Part shown: one piece after another, positions 9,089 to 19,084 of the stretch
How the letters are laid out: each line of letters begins with the position of its first letter
Position numbering within the stretch: position 1 is the stretch's first letter
Origin: Cellulomonas sp. S1-8
GTDB lineage: Bacteria; Actinomycetota; Actinomycetes; Actinomycetales; Cellulomonadaceae
Direction: 5' to 3'
Length of the DNA stretch: 64,000 bases
Assembly: GCF_026184235.1 (NCBI RefSeq)
Contig: NZ_CP110806.1
Coordinates: 1,054,001-1,118,000, forward strand
Made by a program: the position numbers and the translations under genes
The notes under the pieces: model-generated
Databases searched by the model: none
The model's input: the letters and a program-made list of their open reading frames with translations, nothing else
What the model was told of the DNA's origin: nothing

Positions 9089-9390
9089 CCTCCCCTTTCG
9101 TCGCCGTCGGCCGTCGCGCGCTGGATTCACACCGCCGGACGGGTGATGTCGACGTGACGCGCGTCTCGTCGCGCAGGGGTTGGAATCCCGGTCACGATTC
9201 CGTTACGGTCGCGTGTCACGTTTGCACGGACGGGTGAACCCGCTCGTCCGGGTGACATCGGCGGCCGCTCGCGCGGCCGCTGCGAACCGCCGGATCGGGG
9301 TCCCTCCGTCGTGCGGACGTGCACGGCGACCCGTCGCCACGCCACGCCCCGCGGCACCCCGTGCCCGGGCGCGACGACGGCTGGAGCCTC
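9089..9390 (+). promoter_or_regulatory. 302-bp intergenic region upstream of rpf
   Basis: No gene supported. It contains the second copy of the GTCAC/GTTAC element (9190-9210), a GC-rich leader with several small inverted repeats (for example GCGGCCGCTCGCGCGGCCGC near 9262-9281) and the ribosome-binding site CTGGAG (9381-9386) before GTG 9391. Some actinobacterial rpf leaders carry a c-di-AMP (ydaO) riboswitch; I could not match its conserved core here with confidence. Confidence 0.55.
9190..9210 (+). promoter_or_regulatory. Shared regulatory element, copy 2 (MtrA-like)
   Basis: GTCACGATTCCGTTACGGTC (from 9191) is nearly identical to the element at 7775-7794. A further GTCACG follows at about 9215, giving an array of GTCAC half-sites. 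It lies about 180 bp before the rpf start. Confidence 0.45.
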
Positions 9391-10635
9391 GTGCAGAACT
9401 CGACCCGCCACACCGGTCCGACCCCCGCGACGGCCCACACCGCCGCGACCCCGCCCGACACCGGACCGGAGCCGGGTCACCTGCCCGCCGCCACGGCCGC
9501 CCCGCGCCGCCGGCTGCGCTGGCCGCTCGTCGCCGCCGGAGCCGCCGTGCTCGTCGTGGGCGCCGGCGGGGCCGCCTACGCGCAGGCCCACAAGACCGTC
9601 GCGCTCGACGTCGACGGCGAGCTCACCCACGTCACCACGTTCGCCGGCTCCGTCGAGGGGCTGCTCGCGGCCCACGACGTCGAGGTCGGCGACCGCGACA
9701 CCGTCTCGCACAGCGGCTCGCTCGCCGACGGCGCCGAGATCGTCGTCCGGCACGCCACCGCGCTCGTCGTGCAGGTCGACGGCACCCGGCAGGTCGTCTG
9801 GACCACCGCGCTCAGCGCCGACGAGGCCCTCGACACGCTCGCGTCCCGCGCCCGCACGGTCGCGCTCGTCGCCTCCCGGTCGGCCGACCGCGCCGACCTG
9901 CCGCTCGACCTCACGCTGAGCGGGCGCGCGGAGGTCCTCGTCGACGGGGGCGTGATCGACGTCCCCGACGCCGACGCGACCGTCTCGGAGGTCCTCGCCG
10001 AGCTCGGCGTCACGCTGCAGCCGCTCGACCGCGTGCACGTGCAGAACGGCCCCACGGGCGTCGTCCAGCTCGTCGTGCAGCGCGTCGTCGTCCAGGACGT
10101 CGCGACGACGTCCGAGGTGCCGTTCACGTCGCGCACGCAGGACGACGCGTCGCGGCTCGTCGGCCAGAAGGTCGTCGCGCAGGCCGGCGTGCCGGGCGTG
10201 CGCACGGTCGTCGACCGCGTCACCACGGTCGACGGTGTCGAGGAGACCCGCGAGCCCGTCAGCGACGGCGTCACGCAGGCCCCCGTCGAGGAGGTCGTCC
10301 ACGTCGGCACCAAGCCGCGTCCCGTCGTCGCAGCGGCACCCGCCGCGTCGGCCGGCTCGGCTGCCGCAGGCCCGATCGCCGCCGGCGGCGACGCCGACTC
10401 GCTCAACTGGGCCGCGCTGGCGAAGTGCGAGTCCGGCGGCCGCGCCGACGTCGTCTCGTCGACCGGCAAGTACCACGGCCTGTACCAGTTCTCCGTCGCC
10501 ACGTGGCAGGCGGTCGGCGGTGCCGGCCTGCCGTCGCAGGCGTCGGCCGAGGAACAGACCGCCCGCGCGAAGATGCTCTACAACCGCTCGGGTGCCGGCC
10601 AGTGGCCGCACTGCGGCAAGAACCTCTTCAGCTGA
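9391..10635 (+). CDS. rpfB: Resuscitation-promoting factor (RpfB-like)
   Basis: 414 residues from GTG 9391 (CTGGAG four bases upstream). A Pro/Thr-rich cytoplasmic stretch and a membrane helix (LVAAGAAVLVVGAGGAAYA) precede DUF348 modules, a G5 domain (SEVPFTSRTQDDASRLVGQ onward), an Ala-rich linker and a C-terminal Rpf domain: WAALAKCESGG with the catalytic Glu, GLYQFSVATWQAVGG and the second Cys in WPHC, which should form the Rpf disulfide. It cleaves peptidoglycan and in relatives promotes regrowth of dormant cells. Tandem with a related enzyme upstream and followed by rsmA and ispE, the conserved actinobacterial order. Confidence 0.95.
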   Translation: MQNSTRHTGPTPATAHTAATPPDTGPEPGHLPAATAAPRRRLRWPLVAAGAAVLVVGAGGAAYAQAHKTVALDVDGELTHVTTFAGSVEGLLAAHDVEVGDRDTVSHSGSLADGAEIVVRHATALVVQVDGTRQVVWTTALSADEALDTLASRARTVALVASRSADRADLPLDLTLSGRAEVLVDGGVIDVPDADATVSEVLAELGVTLQPLDRVHVQNGPTGVVQLVVQRVVVQDVATTSEVPFTSRTQDDASRLVGQKVVAQAGVPGVRTVVDRVTTVDGVEETREPVSDGVTQAPVEEVVHVGTKPRPVVAAAPAASAGSAAAGPIAAGGDADSLNWAALAKCESGGRADVVSSTGKYHGLYQFSVATWQAVGGAGLPSQASAEEQTARAKMLYNRSGAGQWPHCGKNLFS

Positions 10636-10639
10636 CCAC

Positions 10640-10696
10640 CGGACTGGATTGCTCTCTCACCAGCCCCTGGAGGGCGTGAGAGAGCAATCCAGTCCG
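10640..10696 (+). terminator. Perfect 21-bp hairpin made of an inverted repeat pair, 4 bp after the rpf stop
   Basis: The left arm 10640-10660 (includes GGACTGGATTGCTCTCTCAC) and right arm 10676-10696 (includes GTGAGAGAGCAATCCAGTCC) are exact complements around a 15-nt loop. No T-tract follows. The arms are copies of the dispersed GAGAGAGCAATCCAG repeat family. Position right after the rpf stop codon suggests transcription termination or 3' end protection. Confidence 0.7.
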
Positions 10697-10778
10697 CCCA
10701 CCGGATCCCCCTGTGGGCGTGAGAGAGCAATCCAGTCTGGCCACCGGACCCCCTGTGGGCGTGAGAGAGCAATCCAGT
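10643..10778 (+). repeat. Intergenic repeat cluster A (4 copies of an 18-bp element)
   Basis: One copy in reverse (10643-10660) and three forward copies of GTGAGAGAGCAATCCAGT at 10676-10693, 10719-10736 and 10761-10778. The forward copies are spaced 43 and 42 bp, and the linkers are also alike (ccaccgga-ccccctgtgggc), so the unit was duplicated as a block of about 42 bp. The same core appears in the cluster at 31154-31400. Confidence 0.9.
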
Positions 10779-10824
10779 GCCTCCGCCTCGGGGTGGTGTG
10801 GGAGGGCGTCGTCGTCGAGGCCCG

Positions 10825-10830
10825 TAGGCT
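10825..10830 (+). promoter_or_regulatory. Candidate -10 box of rsmA (leaderless)
   Basis: TAGGCT ends eight bases before the rsmA ATG at 10839; there is no ribosome-binding site between them beyond a short G-run. This fits a leaderless transcript starting at the initiation codon. Confidence 0.45.
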
Positions 10831-10838
10831 CGGGGGCC

Positions 10839-11798
10839 ATGTCGGCGATCACCCTGCTCGGGCCTGCGCAGATCCGGGCGCTCGCGCAGCGCGCCGGCAT
10901 CCGGCCCACCAAGACGCTCGGTCAGAACTTCGTGATCGATGCCGGCACGGTCCGCAAGATCGTGCGGCAGGCGGACGTCACGCCCGGTGAGCGGGTCGTC
11001 GAGGTCGGCCCGGGGCTCGGGTCGCTGACGCTCGGGCTGCTCGAGGCCGACGCCGACGTGGTCGCGGTCGAGATCGACCCCGTCCTGGCGCGCCTCCTGC
11101 CGCAGACGGTCGTCGCGCACGTCCCCGGGCTCACCGTGGACACCGCGGCGAGCACGCAGGACGACGGCTCGCGCACCGTCGTGCTGCGCGACGGTGACGG
11201 GCGCGCGCGGCTGACCGTCGTGACGCAGGACGCCCTGACGGTCACGGCGCTGCCGGGCCCGCCACCGACCGCCCTCGTCGCGAACCTGCCGTACAACGTG
11301 TCGGTCCCGGTGCTCCTCACGTTCCTCGAGCGCTTCGACTCCCTGCAGCGCGGGCTGATCATGGTGCAGGCGGAGGTCGCCGACCGGCTCGCGGCGCCCC
11401 CGGGCAGCCGCACGTACGGGGTGCCGTCGGCCAAGGTCGCCTGGTACGCGGCGGCGCGCCGCACCGCGACCGTGGGCCGCGCCGTGTTCTGGCCGGCGCC
11501 GCACGTCGACTCGGCGCTCGTCCGCCTGGACCGCCGGGAGCCCCCCGCGGCGACGGTCTCCCGGCGCGAGGTGTTCGCGGTCGTCGACGCCGCGTTCGCG
11601 CAGCGCCGCAAGATGCTGCGCTCGGCGCTCGCGGGCATCGCCGGGTCGTCGGCCGCCGCCGAGTCGGCGGTCCGCGCCGCGGGCCTGGACCCGCAGTCGC
11701 GCGGTGAGCAGGTCGACGTGGTCGGCTTCGCGCGGATCGCCGAGGCGCTGGAGATCGCGCGGCCCGCGCCGCCGGGACCTGGCACAGTGTCACCGTGA
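10839..11798 (+). CDS. rsmA: 16S rRNA (adenine(1518)-N6/adenine(1519)-N6)-dimethyltransferase
   Basis: KsgA/Dim1 methyltransferase of 319 residues that dimethylates two adjacent adenines in the 3' hairpin of 16S rRNA during 30S maturation. Visible motifs: [12 protein letters not shown] at the N-terminus, the SAM loop [18 protein letters not shown] (about 54-71), the acidic VAVEIDP, and catalytic motif [11 protein letters not shown]. The C-terminal helical domain includes [13 protein letters not shown]. The ATG at 10839 follows the leaderless-type promoter; longer in-frame readings run back into the repeat cluster and are not credible. The stop overlaps the ispE start (GTGA). Confidence 0.96.
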   Translation: MSAITLLGPAQIRALAQRAGIRPTKTLGQNFVIDAGTVRKIVRQADVTPGERVVEVGPGLGSLTLGLLEADADVVAVEIDPVLARLLPQTVVAHVPGLTVDTAASTQDDGSRTVVLRDGDGRARLTVVTQDALTVTALPGPPPTALVANLPYNVSVPVLLTFLERFDSLQRGLIMVQAEVADRLAAPPGSRTYGVPSAKVAWYAAARRTATVGRAVFWPAPHVDSALVRLDRREPPAATVSRREVFAVVDAAFAQRRKMLRSALAGIAGSSAAAESAVRAAGLDPQSRGEQVDVVGFARIAEALEIARPAPPGPGTVSP

Positions 11799-12733
11799 CG
11801 CTGACCCCCCTGGACGACCTGTCCGACCGCGCCGTCCGTGTGCGCGCGCCCGGCAAGGTCAACCTGTCGTTGCGCGTCGGCCCGCGGGCGCACGACGGCT
11901 ACCACCCCGTGTCGACGGTGTTCCAGGCCGTGTCGGTCTACGAGGAGGTCGTCGCGACGGCGGCCGAGGTCTTCGGCGTCAGCGCGAGCGGGCCGCAGTC
12001 GGAGGCGGTTCCGACGGACGAGTCGAACCTCGCGCTGCGTGCCGCGCGCGCCGTCGCGCAGCGTGCGGGCGTCGACGAGGCCGTGCACCTGCACCTCGTG
12101 AAGGGGGTGCCCGTCGCCGGGGGCATGGCGGGCGGCTCGGCCGACGCCGCCGCGGCGCTCGTCGCGTGCGACGCCCTGTGGGGCACGGGCCTGTCGCGCG
12201 ACGACCTGCTGGAGCTCGCGGCCGAGCTGGGGTCCGACGTGCCGTTCTCGCTCGTCGGGCACACGGCCGTCGGCCAGGGCCGGGGCCACCTGCTGACGCC
12301 CGCGCTGAGCCGCGGGGAGTTCCACTGGGCGTTCGCGGTGCAGGACCGCGGCCTGTCCACGGCCGCGGTGTACGAGGCGTACGACGACCTCGTCGCCGAG
12401 CACGTCGACCCGCTCGACGACGAGCAGGACGTGCCGCTCATGCAGGCGCTGCTCGCGGGCGACGCGGCCGCGCTGGGCGCTGCGCTGCACAACGACCTCG
12501 AGACCGCGGCGCTCGAGCTCGACCCGGCGCTCACCGAGCCGCTCGCCGTCGCGACCGACGCGGGTGCGCTCGGCGTCGTGGTGTCCGGCTCGGGGCCGAC
12601 GATCGCGGCGCTCGCGCGCAGCCGCCAGCACGCGCTGGCCGTCGCCGCGGCCCTCACGGCGGCGGGCGTCGCCGACCGGGTGCTCACGGCGTCGGGCCCG
12701 GTCGCCGGTGCGCGGGTCGTCGCGGGGGAGTGA
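11795..12733 (+). CDS. ispE: 4-diphosphocytidyl-2-C-methyl-D-erythritol kinase
   Basis: GHMP kinase of the MEP isoprenoid pathway, phosphorylating CDP-methylerythritol. 312 residues with [21 protein letters not shown] (the typical IspE N-terminus with the active-site Lys), GHMP loop [16 protein letters not shown] (about 106-121), [11 protein letters not shown] with the catalytic Asp, and [12 protein letters not shown] near the C-terminus. Its start overlaps the rsmA stop by 4 bp, so the two are translationally coupled. Confidence 0.96.
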   Translation: MTLTPLDDLSDRAVRVRAPGKVNLSLRVGPRAHDGYHPVSTVFQAVSVYEEVVATAAEVFGVSASGPQSEAVPTDESNLALRAARAVAQRAGVDEAVHLHLVKGVPVAGGMAGGSADAAAALVACDALWGTGLSRDDLLELAAELGSDVPFSLVGHTAVGQGRGHLLTPALSRGEFHWAFAVQDRGLSTAAVYEAYDDLVAEHVDPLDDEQDVPLMQALLAGDAAALGAALHNDLETAALELDPALTEPLAVATDAGALGVVVSGSGPTIAALARSRQHALAVAAALTAAGVADRVLTASGPVAGARVVAGE

Positions 12734-12761
12734 TGCCGGTGACCTGCCCCCGGGGGCGTCG

Positions 12762-14231
12762 ATGACCGACGTGGCGGGACGCACGCTCGACGTCGTGCGC
12801 CGCGTCGACGCCGCGCCGCCGGCGCCGACGGACCCCGACGAGCCGGGCTGGGTGCGGCCGTCCCCGGACGCCGACGTGCTCCGCTGGGACGCGCTGCTGG
12901 CCGCGGCCCTGTACGTGGGTGCGCTGCTGTCGATGGTGCTCGTGAGCGTGGCCGGGATCTACGAGGAGCCGTCGGAGGGCTGGGTCGCGGCGCTCGCGCT
13001 CGCGGCGACCACGCTGCCGCTCGCGGTGCGACGCCGCTGGCCGAGCGCCGTGCTCGTGGTCGTCGGCGCGGCCTTCGTCGTCGCCCAGGTGCTGCAGGTG
13101 CCCGAGGTGCTGGTGTCGAACATCGCGCTGTTCTGCGCGATGTACACGGTCGGCGCGTGGGAGACGGACCGGCGCCGCGCGACCACGGTCCGCGGCGTGG
13201 TCGTCGTCGCGATGATCGTGTGGCTCTTCGTCGCGCTGTTCCTCGCGGCGACCGACCCGGAGCTGGCCGACGAGATCCCGGACCGCGTCGGCATCTTCTC
13301 GCCCTTCGTGTCGTGGACACTGCTGCAGCTGCTGACCAACGCCCTGTACTTCGGCGGGGCGTGGTTCTTCGGTGAGCACGCGTGGCGCTCGGCGCGCGAG
13401 CGGTCCCGCACCGCGTGGCGCACGCACCTGCTGGTGCTCGAGCGCAGGCGCGCGGAGGAGCAGGCGGTCGCGCTGGAGCGGTTGCGGCTGGCGCGCGAGC
13501 TGCACGACGCCGTCGCCCACCACGTCTCGCTCATGGGCGTGCAGGCCGCCGCGGCGCGCACGGTCCTCCTCGCGGACCCCGTCCGCGCGGCCGACGCGCT
13601 CGGCCACGTCGAGCAGGCCGCGCGCGACGCGGTGCGCGAGCTGCACGGCATCCTCGGCATGCTGCGCGACGGCGAGGGCATGGGGGTCGGCGGCGGGGAC
13701 GGTCCGGCGCGCGCCGTCGACGCGACGGCGTCGGGGGAGGCGCTCGCGTCGCTCGACGTCGGCCGGCTGCCGGACCTCGTCGAACGGGCCCGCGCGGCCG
13801 GCCTGCAGGTCGCCTACCAGGAGGTCGGGGAGCCGCAGCGGCTGCGTCCGCTCGCGTCCCTCAACCTGTACCGCATCGCGCAGGAGGCGCTGACCAACAC
13901 CCGCAAGCACGCGGGCGTCGGTGCGCACGCCGACGTCCGGCTGCGCTGGCTGGCCGACGAGGTCGAGCTCGAGGTGTCCGACGACGGCGGCTCGGGTCGG
14001 CGCACCGGGCCGGTGCCGTCGTCGGGCATGGGGCTCGTCGGCATGCGGGAGCGCACCGCCTCCGACGGGGGCACGTTCGAGGCGGCACGGCGCCGATCCG
14101 GCGGCTTCGTCGTGCGCGTCCGGCTGCCGCTGGTGGCGCCCGACGACGGCGGGACGACGACCGCGGCACAGGTCGCGGCGCACGACGAGGGCATGGCGGA
14201 GGACGAGGGCATGGCGGAGGACCGGGCATGA
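12762..14231 (+). CDS. Two-component sensor histidine kinase (NarL-associated, HisKA_3)
   Basis: 489 residues from ATG 12762. A Pro/Asp-rich start leads into about six membrane helices (about 45-205) with little extracytoplasmic sequence, a coiled linker rich in Arg/Glu, the HisKA_3 dimerisation motif ARELHDAVAHHVS (phospho-His about 247) and a HATPase domain (NLYRIAQEALTNTRKHAG, VSDDGGSG, GMGLVGMRER). This architecture (DesK-like) suggests sensing within the membrane. The C-terminus ends in a twice-repeated EGMAED, the product of an 18-bp tandem duplication. The stop overlaps the response-regulator start (ATGA). Confidence 0.93.
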   Translation: MTDVAGRTLDVVRRVDAAPPAPTDPDEPGWVRPSPDADVLRWDALLAAALYVGALLSMVLVSVAGIYEEPSEGWVAALALAATTLPLAVRRRWPSAVLVVVGAAFVVAQVLQVPEVLVSNIALFCAMYTVGAWETDRRRATTVRGVVVVAMIVWLFVALFLAATDPELADEIPDRVGIFSPFVSWTLLQLLTNALYFGGAWFFGEHAWRSARERSRTAWRTHLLVLERRRAEEQAVALERLRLARELHDAVAHHVSLMGVQAAAARTVLLADPVRAADALGHVEQAARDAVRELHGILGMLRDGEGMGVGGGDGPARAVDATASGEALASLDVGRLPDLVERARAAGLQVAYQEVGEPQRLRPLASLNLYRIAQEALTNTRKHAGVGAHADVRLRWLADEVELEVSDDGGSGRRTGPVPSSGMGLVGMRERTASDGGTFEAARRRSGGFVVRVRLPLVAPDDGGTTTAAQVAAHDEGMAEDEGMAEDRA

Positions 14232-14263
14232 CGCAGGGTGCGGGCATGACGCAGGGTGCGGGC
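14187..14263 (+). repeat. Two adjacent 18-bp tandem duplications across the kinase/regulator junction
   Basis: GAGGGCATGGCGGAGGAC occurs at 14187-14204 and 14205-14222 (end of the kinase). ATGACGCAGGGTGCGGGC occurs at 14228-14245 and 14246-14263 (start of the regulator). All copies are exact. Both duplications keep frame, and the second one also duplicates the start codon. Confidence 0.9.
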
Positions 14264-14932
14264 GGGACGTCGGAGGCGGCGCGGGTCAGGGTCGTGCTCG
14301 TCGACGACCAGGCGCTGCTGCGCGCCGGCATCGGCACGATCCTGTCGGCGCACCCCGGCATCGAGGTCGTCGGCGAGGCGGGCACCGGCGCGCAGGCCGT
14401 CGACCTGGTGCGCGCGACGCGTCCCGACGTCGTCTGCATGGACGTGCAGATGCCGGACATGGACGGGCTCGAGGCGACGCGGCGCATCGTCGCGGATCCC
14501 GACCTGCACGCGGCCGTCGTGATCCTGACGACGTTCAACCGCGAGGACTACCTCGTCGAGGCGCTGCGCGCGGGCGCCGTCGGGTACCTGCTCAAGACGT
14601 CGCGGCCCGAGCAGCTCACCGAGGCCGTGCTCAGCGCCGCCGCCGGCGAGGGGCTGCTGTCGCCGGAGGTGACGCGCGCGGTGATCGCGCGCGCGGTCCA
14701 GGACCGGCCGCCGACCCGCCCCGCGCCGCGGCCCGTCGTCCCGCTGACGGAGCGGGAGCAGGAGGTGCTCACGCTCGTCGCGCGGGGCATGAGCAACGAC
14801 GAGATCGCGGCCGAGCTGGTCGTGAGCCGGGCGACCGTCAAGACGCACGTGTCGAACCTGCTGGCCAAGCTGGCGTTGCGGGACCGGGTGCAGGCCGTCG
14901 TGTACGCGCACGAGCACGGCCTGCTCGGCTGA
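14228..14932 (+). CDS. Two-component response regulator, NarL/LuxR family
   Basis: 234 residues: receiver domain (about 19-135) with acidic pair VDD, phospho-acceptor D72 in CMDVQMPDMDG, the conserved Thr in ILTTFN and Lys in LLKTS; then a LuxR-type HTH (about 165-230; LTEREQEVLTLVARGMSNDEIA, VSRATVKTHVSNLLAKL). The ATG at 14228 overlaps the kinase stop; a second in-frame ATG at 14246 lies in a perfect duplication of the first six codons, so initiation could occur at either. Cognate partner of the preceding kinase. A likely nearby target is the ABC transporter operon, whose promoter region holds a 20-bp palindrome. Confidence 0.95.
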   Translation: MTQGAGMTQGAGGTSEAARVRVVLVDDQALLRAGIGTILSAHPGIEVVGEAGTGAQAVDLVRATRPDVVCMDVQMPDMDGLEATRRIVADPDLHAAVVILTTFNREDYLVEALRAGAVGYLLKTSRPEQLTEAVLSAAAGEGLLSPEVTRAVIARAVQDRPPTRPAPRPVVPLTEREQEVLTLVARGMSNDEIAAELVVSRATVKTHVSNLLAKLALRDRVQAVVYAHEHGLLG

Positions 14933-14956
14933 CGCGCCCCCTCGGCTGCGGGCCCT

Positions 14957-14976
14957 TCTCCGTCCCGGGACGGAGA
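14957..14976 (+). promoter_or_regulatory. 20-bp perfect palindrome between the two-component system and the ABC operon
   Basis: TCTCCGTCCCGGGACGGAGA is self-complementary with no loop, which suits a dimeric regulator better than an RNA terminator. A TACCGT -10-like box follows at 15022-15027, about 55 bp before the ABC start, so the palindrome lies upstream of the promoter. Operator for the adjacent regulator is an inference. Confidence 0.5.
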
Positions 14977-15080
14977 CGCATGATCGGCCGGGCGCCCGAC
15001 GCGCCGCCGCGGCGCGCCGCCTACCGTCGTGACCAGGACGTCCGGGGCCACCCGGACGCGGACGCGGCAGGGGAGGGACG

Positions 15081-15998
15081 ATGCTCGAGCTGCACGGGAT
15101 CAGCCGGTCGTTCGGCGACCGGCTCGTGCTCGACGACGTGAGCTTCACCGTCGGGCGCGGGCGGCTCACGGGGTTCGTCGGCGGCAACGGGGCCGGCAAG
15201 ACCACGACGATGCGGATCATCCTGGGGGTGCTGGCACCGCACGCCGGCACCGTCACGATCGACGGCGCACCGGTGGCCGGTGCCCGGCGCGCCCGCTTCG
15301 GCTACATGCCCGAGGAGCGGGGGCTCTACCCCAAGATGGGGCTCGTCGAGCACCTGACGTACCTGGCGCGGCTGCACGGGTTCGACCGGCAGGGCGCCAC
15401 CGAGCGCGCCGAGGCGCTCGTCGAGCGGATGGACCTGACGGCGCGCGCCAAGGACCCCGTCGAGAACCTGTCGCTGGGCAACCAGCAGCGGGCGCAGATC
15501 GCGGCGGCCCTGGTCCACGACCCCGACGTGCTGGTGCTCGACGAGCCGTTCTCGGGGCTGGACCCGATGGCCGTCGAGGTCGTGCAGGGCGTGCTCTCCG
15601 AGCGCGCGGCGCAGGGCGTGCCGGTGCTGTTCTCCTCCCACCAGCTCGACGTGGTCGAGCGGCTCTGCGACGACCTCGTCATCATCGCGGGGGGCCGGGT
15701 GCGCGCGGCGGGCACGCGGGACGACCTGCGGCGGCAGCACGGCACCGCCCGGCACGAGATCGTCGCCGCCGGCGACATGGGCTGGCTGCGCGACGTGCCG
15801 GACGTCCGCGTCGACGAGCTCGCGGGCGGGTCCGCGGTGTTCGAGGCGTCGCAGGACGTCGCGCAGCACGTGCTGAACGCCGCGCTGACCCGCGGCCCCG
15901 TGCACGCGTTCACCCCGCTGCGGCCGACGCTGGCGGAGATCTTCCGCGACGTCGTCGCCGACGAGCCCCAGCCCGAGCTGCAGGAGACGACCCGATGA
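15081..15998 (+). CDS. ABC transporter ATP-binding protein (NatA-like)
   Basis: 305 residues. Walker A GGNGAGKTTT (about 34-43), Q-loop region GYMPEERGLYPKM, signature LSLGNQQ (about 131-137), Walker B VLVLDEPFSGLDP (about 151-163) and the switch His in FSSHQLD. The C-terminal 80 residues form a DUF4162-type domain common in NatA-like exporters. The EERGLYPKM segment matches the Na+/drug-export branch. Start ATG 15081 follows GGGAGGGAC. Its stop overlaps the permease start by 4 bp. Confidence 0.93.
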   Translation: MLELHGISRSFGDRLVLDDVSFTVGRGRLTGFVGGNGAGKTTTMRIILGVLAPHAGTVTIDGAPVAGARRARFGYMPEERGLYPKMGLVEHLTYLARLHGFDRQGATERAEALVERMDLTARAKDPVENLSLGNQQRAQIAAALVHDPDVLVLDEPFSGLDPMAVEVVQGVLSERAAQGVPVLFSSHQLDVVERLCDDLVIIAGGRVRAAGTRDDLRRQHGTARHEIVAAGDMGWLRDVPDVRVDELAGGSAVFEASQDVAQHVLNAALTRGPVHAFTPLRPTLAEIFRDVVADEPQPELQETTR

Positions 15999-17110
15999 GC
16001 ACCCGACCGTCCGCACCGACCCCGCCCTCGCAGGTCCGCGCCGCACTGCTCGTCGCCGAGCGCGAGATCACGTCGCAGGTGCGCACCAAGTCGTTCCTCA
16101 TCTCCACGGCCATCCTGCTGGTGGGGATCCTCGCGGCGATCGTCGTCAGCTCGGTCCTGTCGGGACGCGAGGGCGACGACGTGCCGGTGGCGGTGGTGTC
16201 GTCCGTCGCGGCGGGGCTCGACGCGGCCGACGGCCTCGCCGTGTCCGACGTGGCGGACCGCGACGCAGCCGAGCAGGCCGTCCGCGACGGCGACGTGGAC
16301 GCAGCCGTCGTGCCCGGTGACGGCCCGCTGGGCGTCGAGGTCATCGCGATGGACGCCGCACCGCAGGAGGTCCTCGACGCGCTGACCGAGGCACCGGAGG
16401 TCGTGCTGCTGGAGCCGGCCGCCGCCGAGGGCGGCATCCGCTACCTGGTGACGTTCGGGTTCGGCCTGGTCTTCATGATGTCGGCCATCGGCTTCGGCTC
16501 GACGATCGCGCAGAACACCGTGACGGAGAAGCAGACGCGGATCGTGGAGATCCTGCTCTCGGCGGTCCCGGCGCGCGCGCTGCTCGCCGGCAAGATCCTC
16601 GGCAACTCCGCGCTGGCCCTGGGGCAGACGGCGGCGATCGCGGCGGTCTCGGTGCTGGCCCTGGTCGTCACGGGGCAGGACGACGTGCTGACGATGATCG
16701 GGACGCCCATCGTGTGGTTCGTGGTGTTCTTCGCGATCGGGTTCGTGCTCCTGGCCGCGATCTTCGCCGCGAGCGCGTCGCTGGTCTCGCGCATCGAGGA
16801 CACGGGTGTCGTCCTGCAGCCGGCCATCTGGCTGACGATGCTGCCGTACTTCCTCGTCGTGTTCTTCAACGACAACGCCACGGTGCTGACCGTCATGTCC
16901 TACGTGCCGTTCAGCGCCCCCGTCGGGATGCCGGTGCGGCTGTTCCTGGGGGAGGCCGCCTGGTGGGAGCCGCTGCTGTCGCTCGCGCTGCTCGCCGCTG
17001 CCTGCCTCGGGGTGATCGCGATCGCCGCGCGGATCTACGAGCGGTCGGTGCTGCGGATGGGCGGGCGGGTCCGGGTCCGCGAGGTGCTGTCGGGCGCGAG
17101 CGCCGACTGA
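15995..17110 (+). CDS. ABC-2 type permease (NatB-like)
   Basis: 371 residues: cytoplasmic N-terminus with VAEREITSQVRTKSFLIST (the entry motif of the NatB/ABC-2_3 family), first helix, a large extracytoplasmic domain (about 60-150), then five helices, including VTEKQTRIVEILLSAVPARA before helix 3. Partner of the preceding ATPase. Family members export sodium, lantibiotics or other compounds; the substrate cannot be read from sequence. Confidence 0.9.
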   Translation: MSTRPSAPTPPSQVRAALLVAEREITSQVRTKSFLISTAILLVGILAAIVVSSVLSGREGDDVPVAVVSSVAAGLDAADGLAVSDVADRDAAEQAVRDGDVDAAVVPGDGPLGVEVIAMDAAPQEVLDALTEAPEVVLLEPAAAEGGIRYLVTFGFGLVFMMSAIGFGSTIAQNTVTEKQTRIVEILLSAVPARALLAGKILGNSALALGQTAAIAAVSVLALVVTGQDDVLTMIGTPIVWFVVFFAIGFVLLAAIFAASASLVSRIEDTGVVLQPAIWLTMLPYFLVVFFNDNATVLTVMSYVPFSAPVGMPVRLFLGEAAWWEPLLSLALLAAACLGVIAIAARIYERSVLRMGGRVRVREVLSGASAD

Positions 17111-17116
17111 CGTACG

Positions 17117-17157
17117 GACGGGGTCGTGGGGTGCCGTCGGCACCTCGCGGCCCCGTC
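17117..17157 (+). terminator. Nested hairpin after the ABC permease
   Basis: Outer arms GACGGGG (17117-17123) and CCCCGTC (17151-17157) enclose a perfect inner hairpin GGTGCC-GTC-GGCACC (17130-17144). It lies seven bases after the permease stop and has no T-tract. Confidence 0.65.
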
Positions 17158-17206
17158 GGCGTCCCGCTTCGACACCCCGCGGGTCACCTGGCAGGCTGAC
17201 AGCCTC

Positions 17207-19081
<1,875 letters not shown>

Positions 19082-19084
19082 GCG

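Noticed and set aside
9211..9390. ydaO/c-di-AMP riboswitch in the rpf leader
   Set aside because: Some rpf genes have it and GGGTGAACC occurs here, but the other conserved segments could not be aligned in order.
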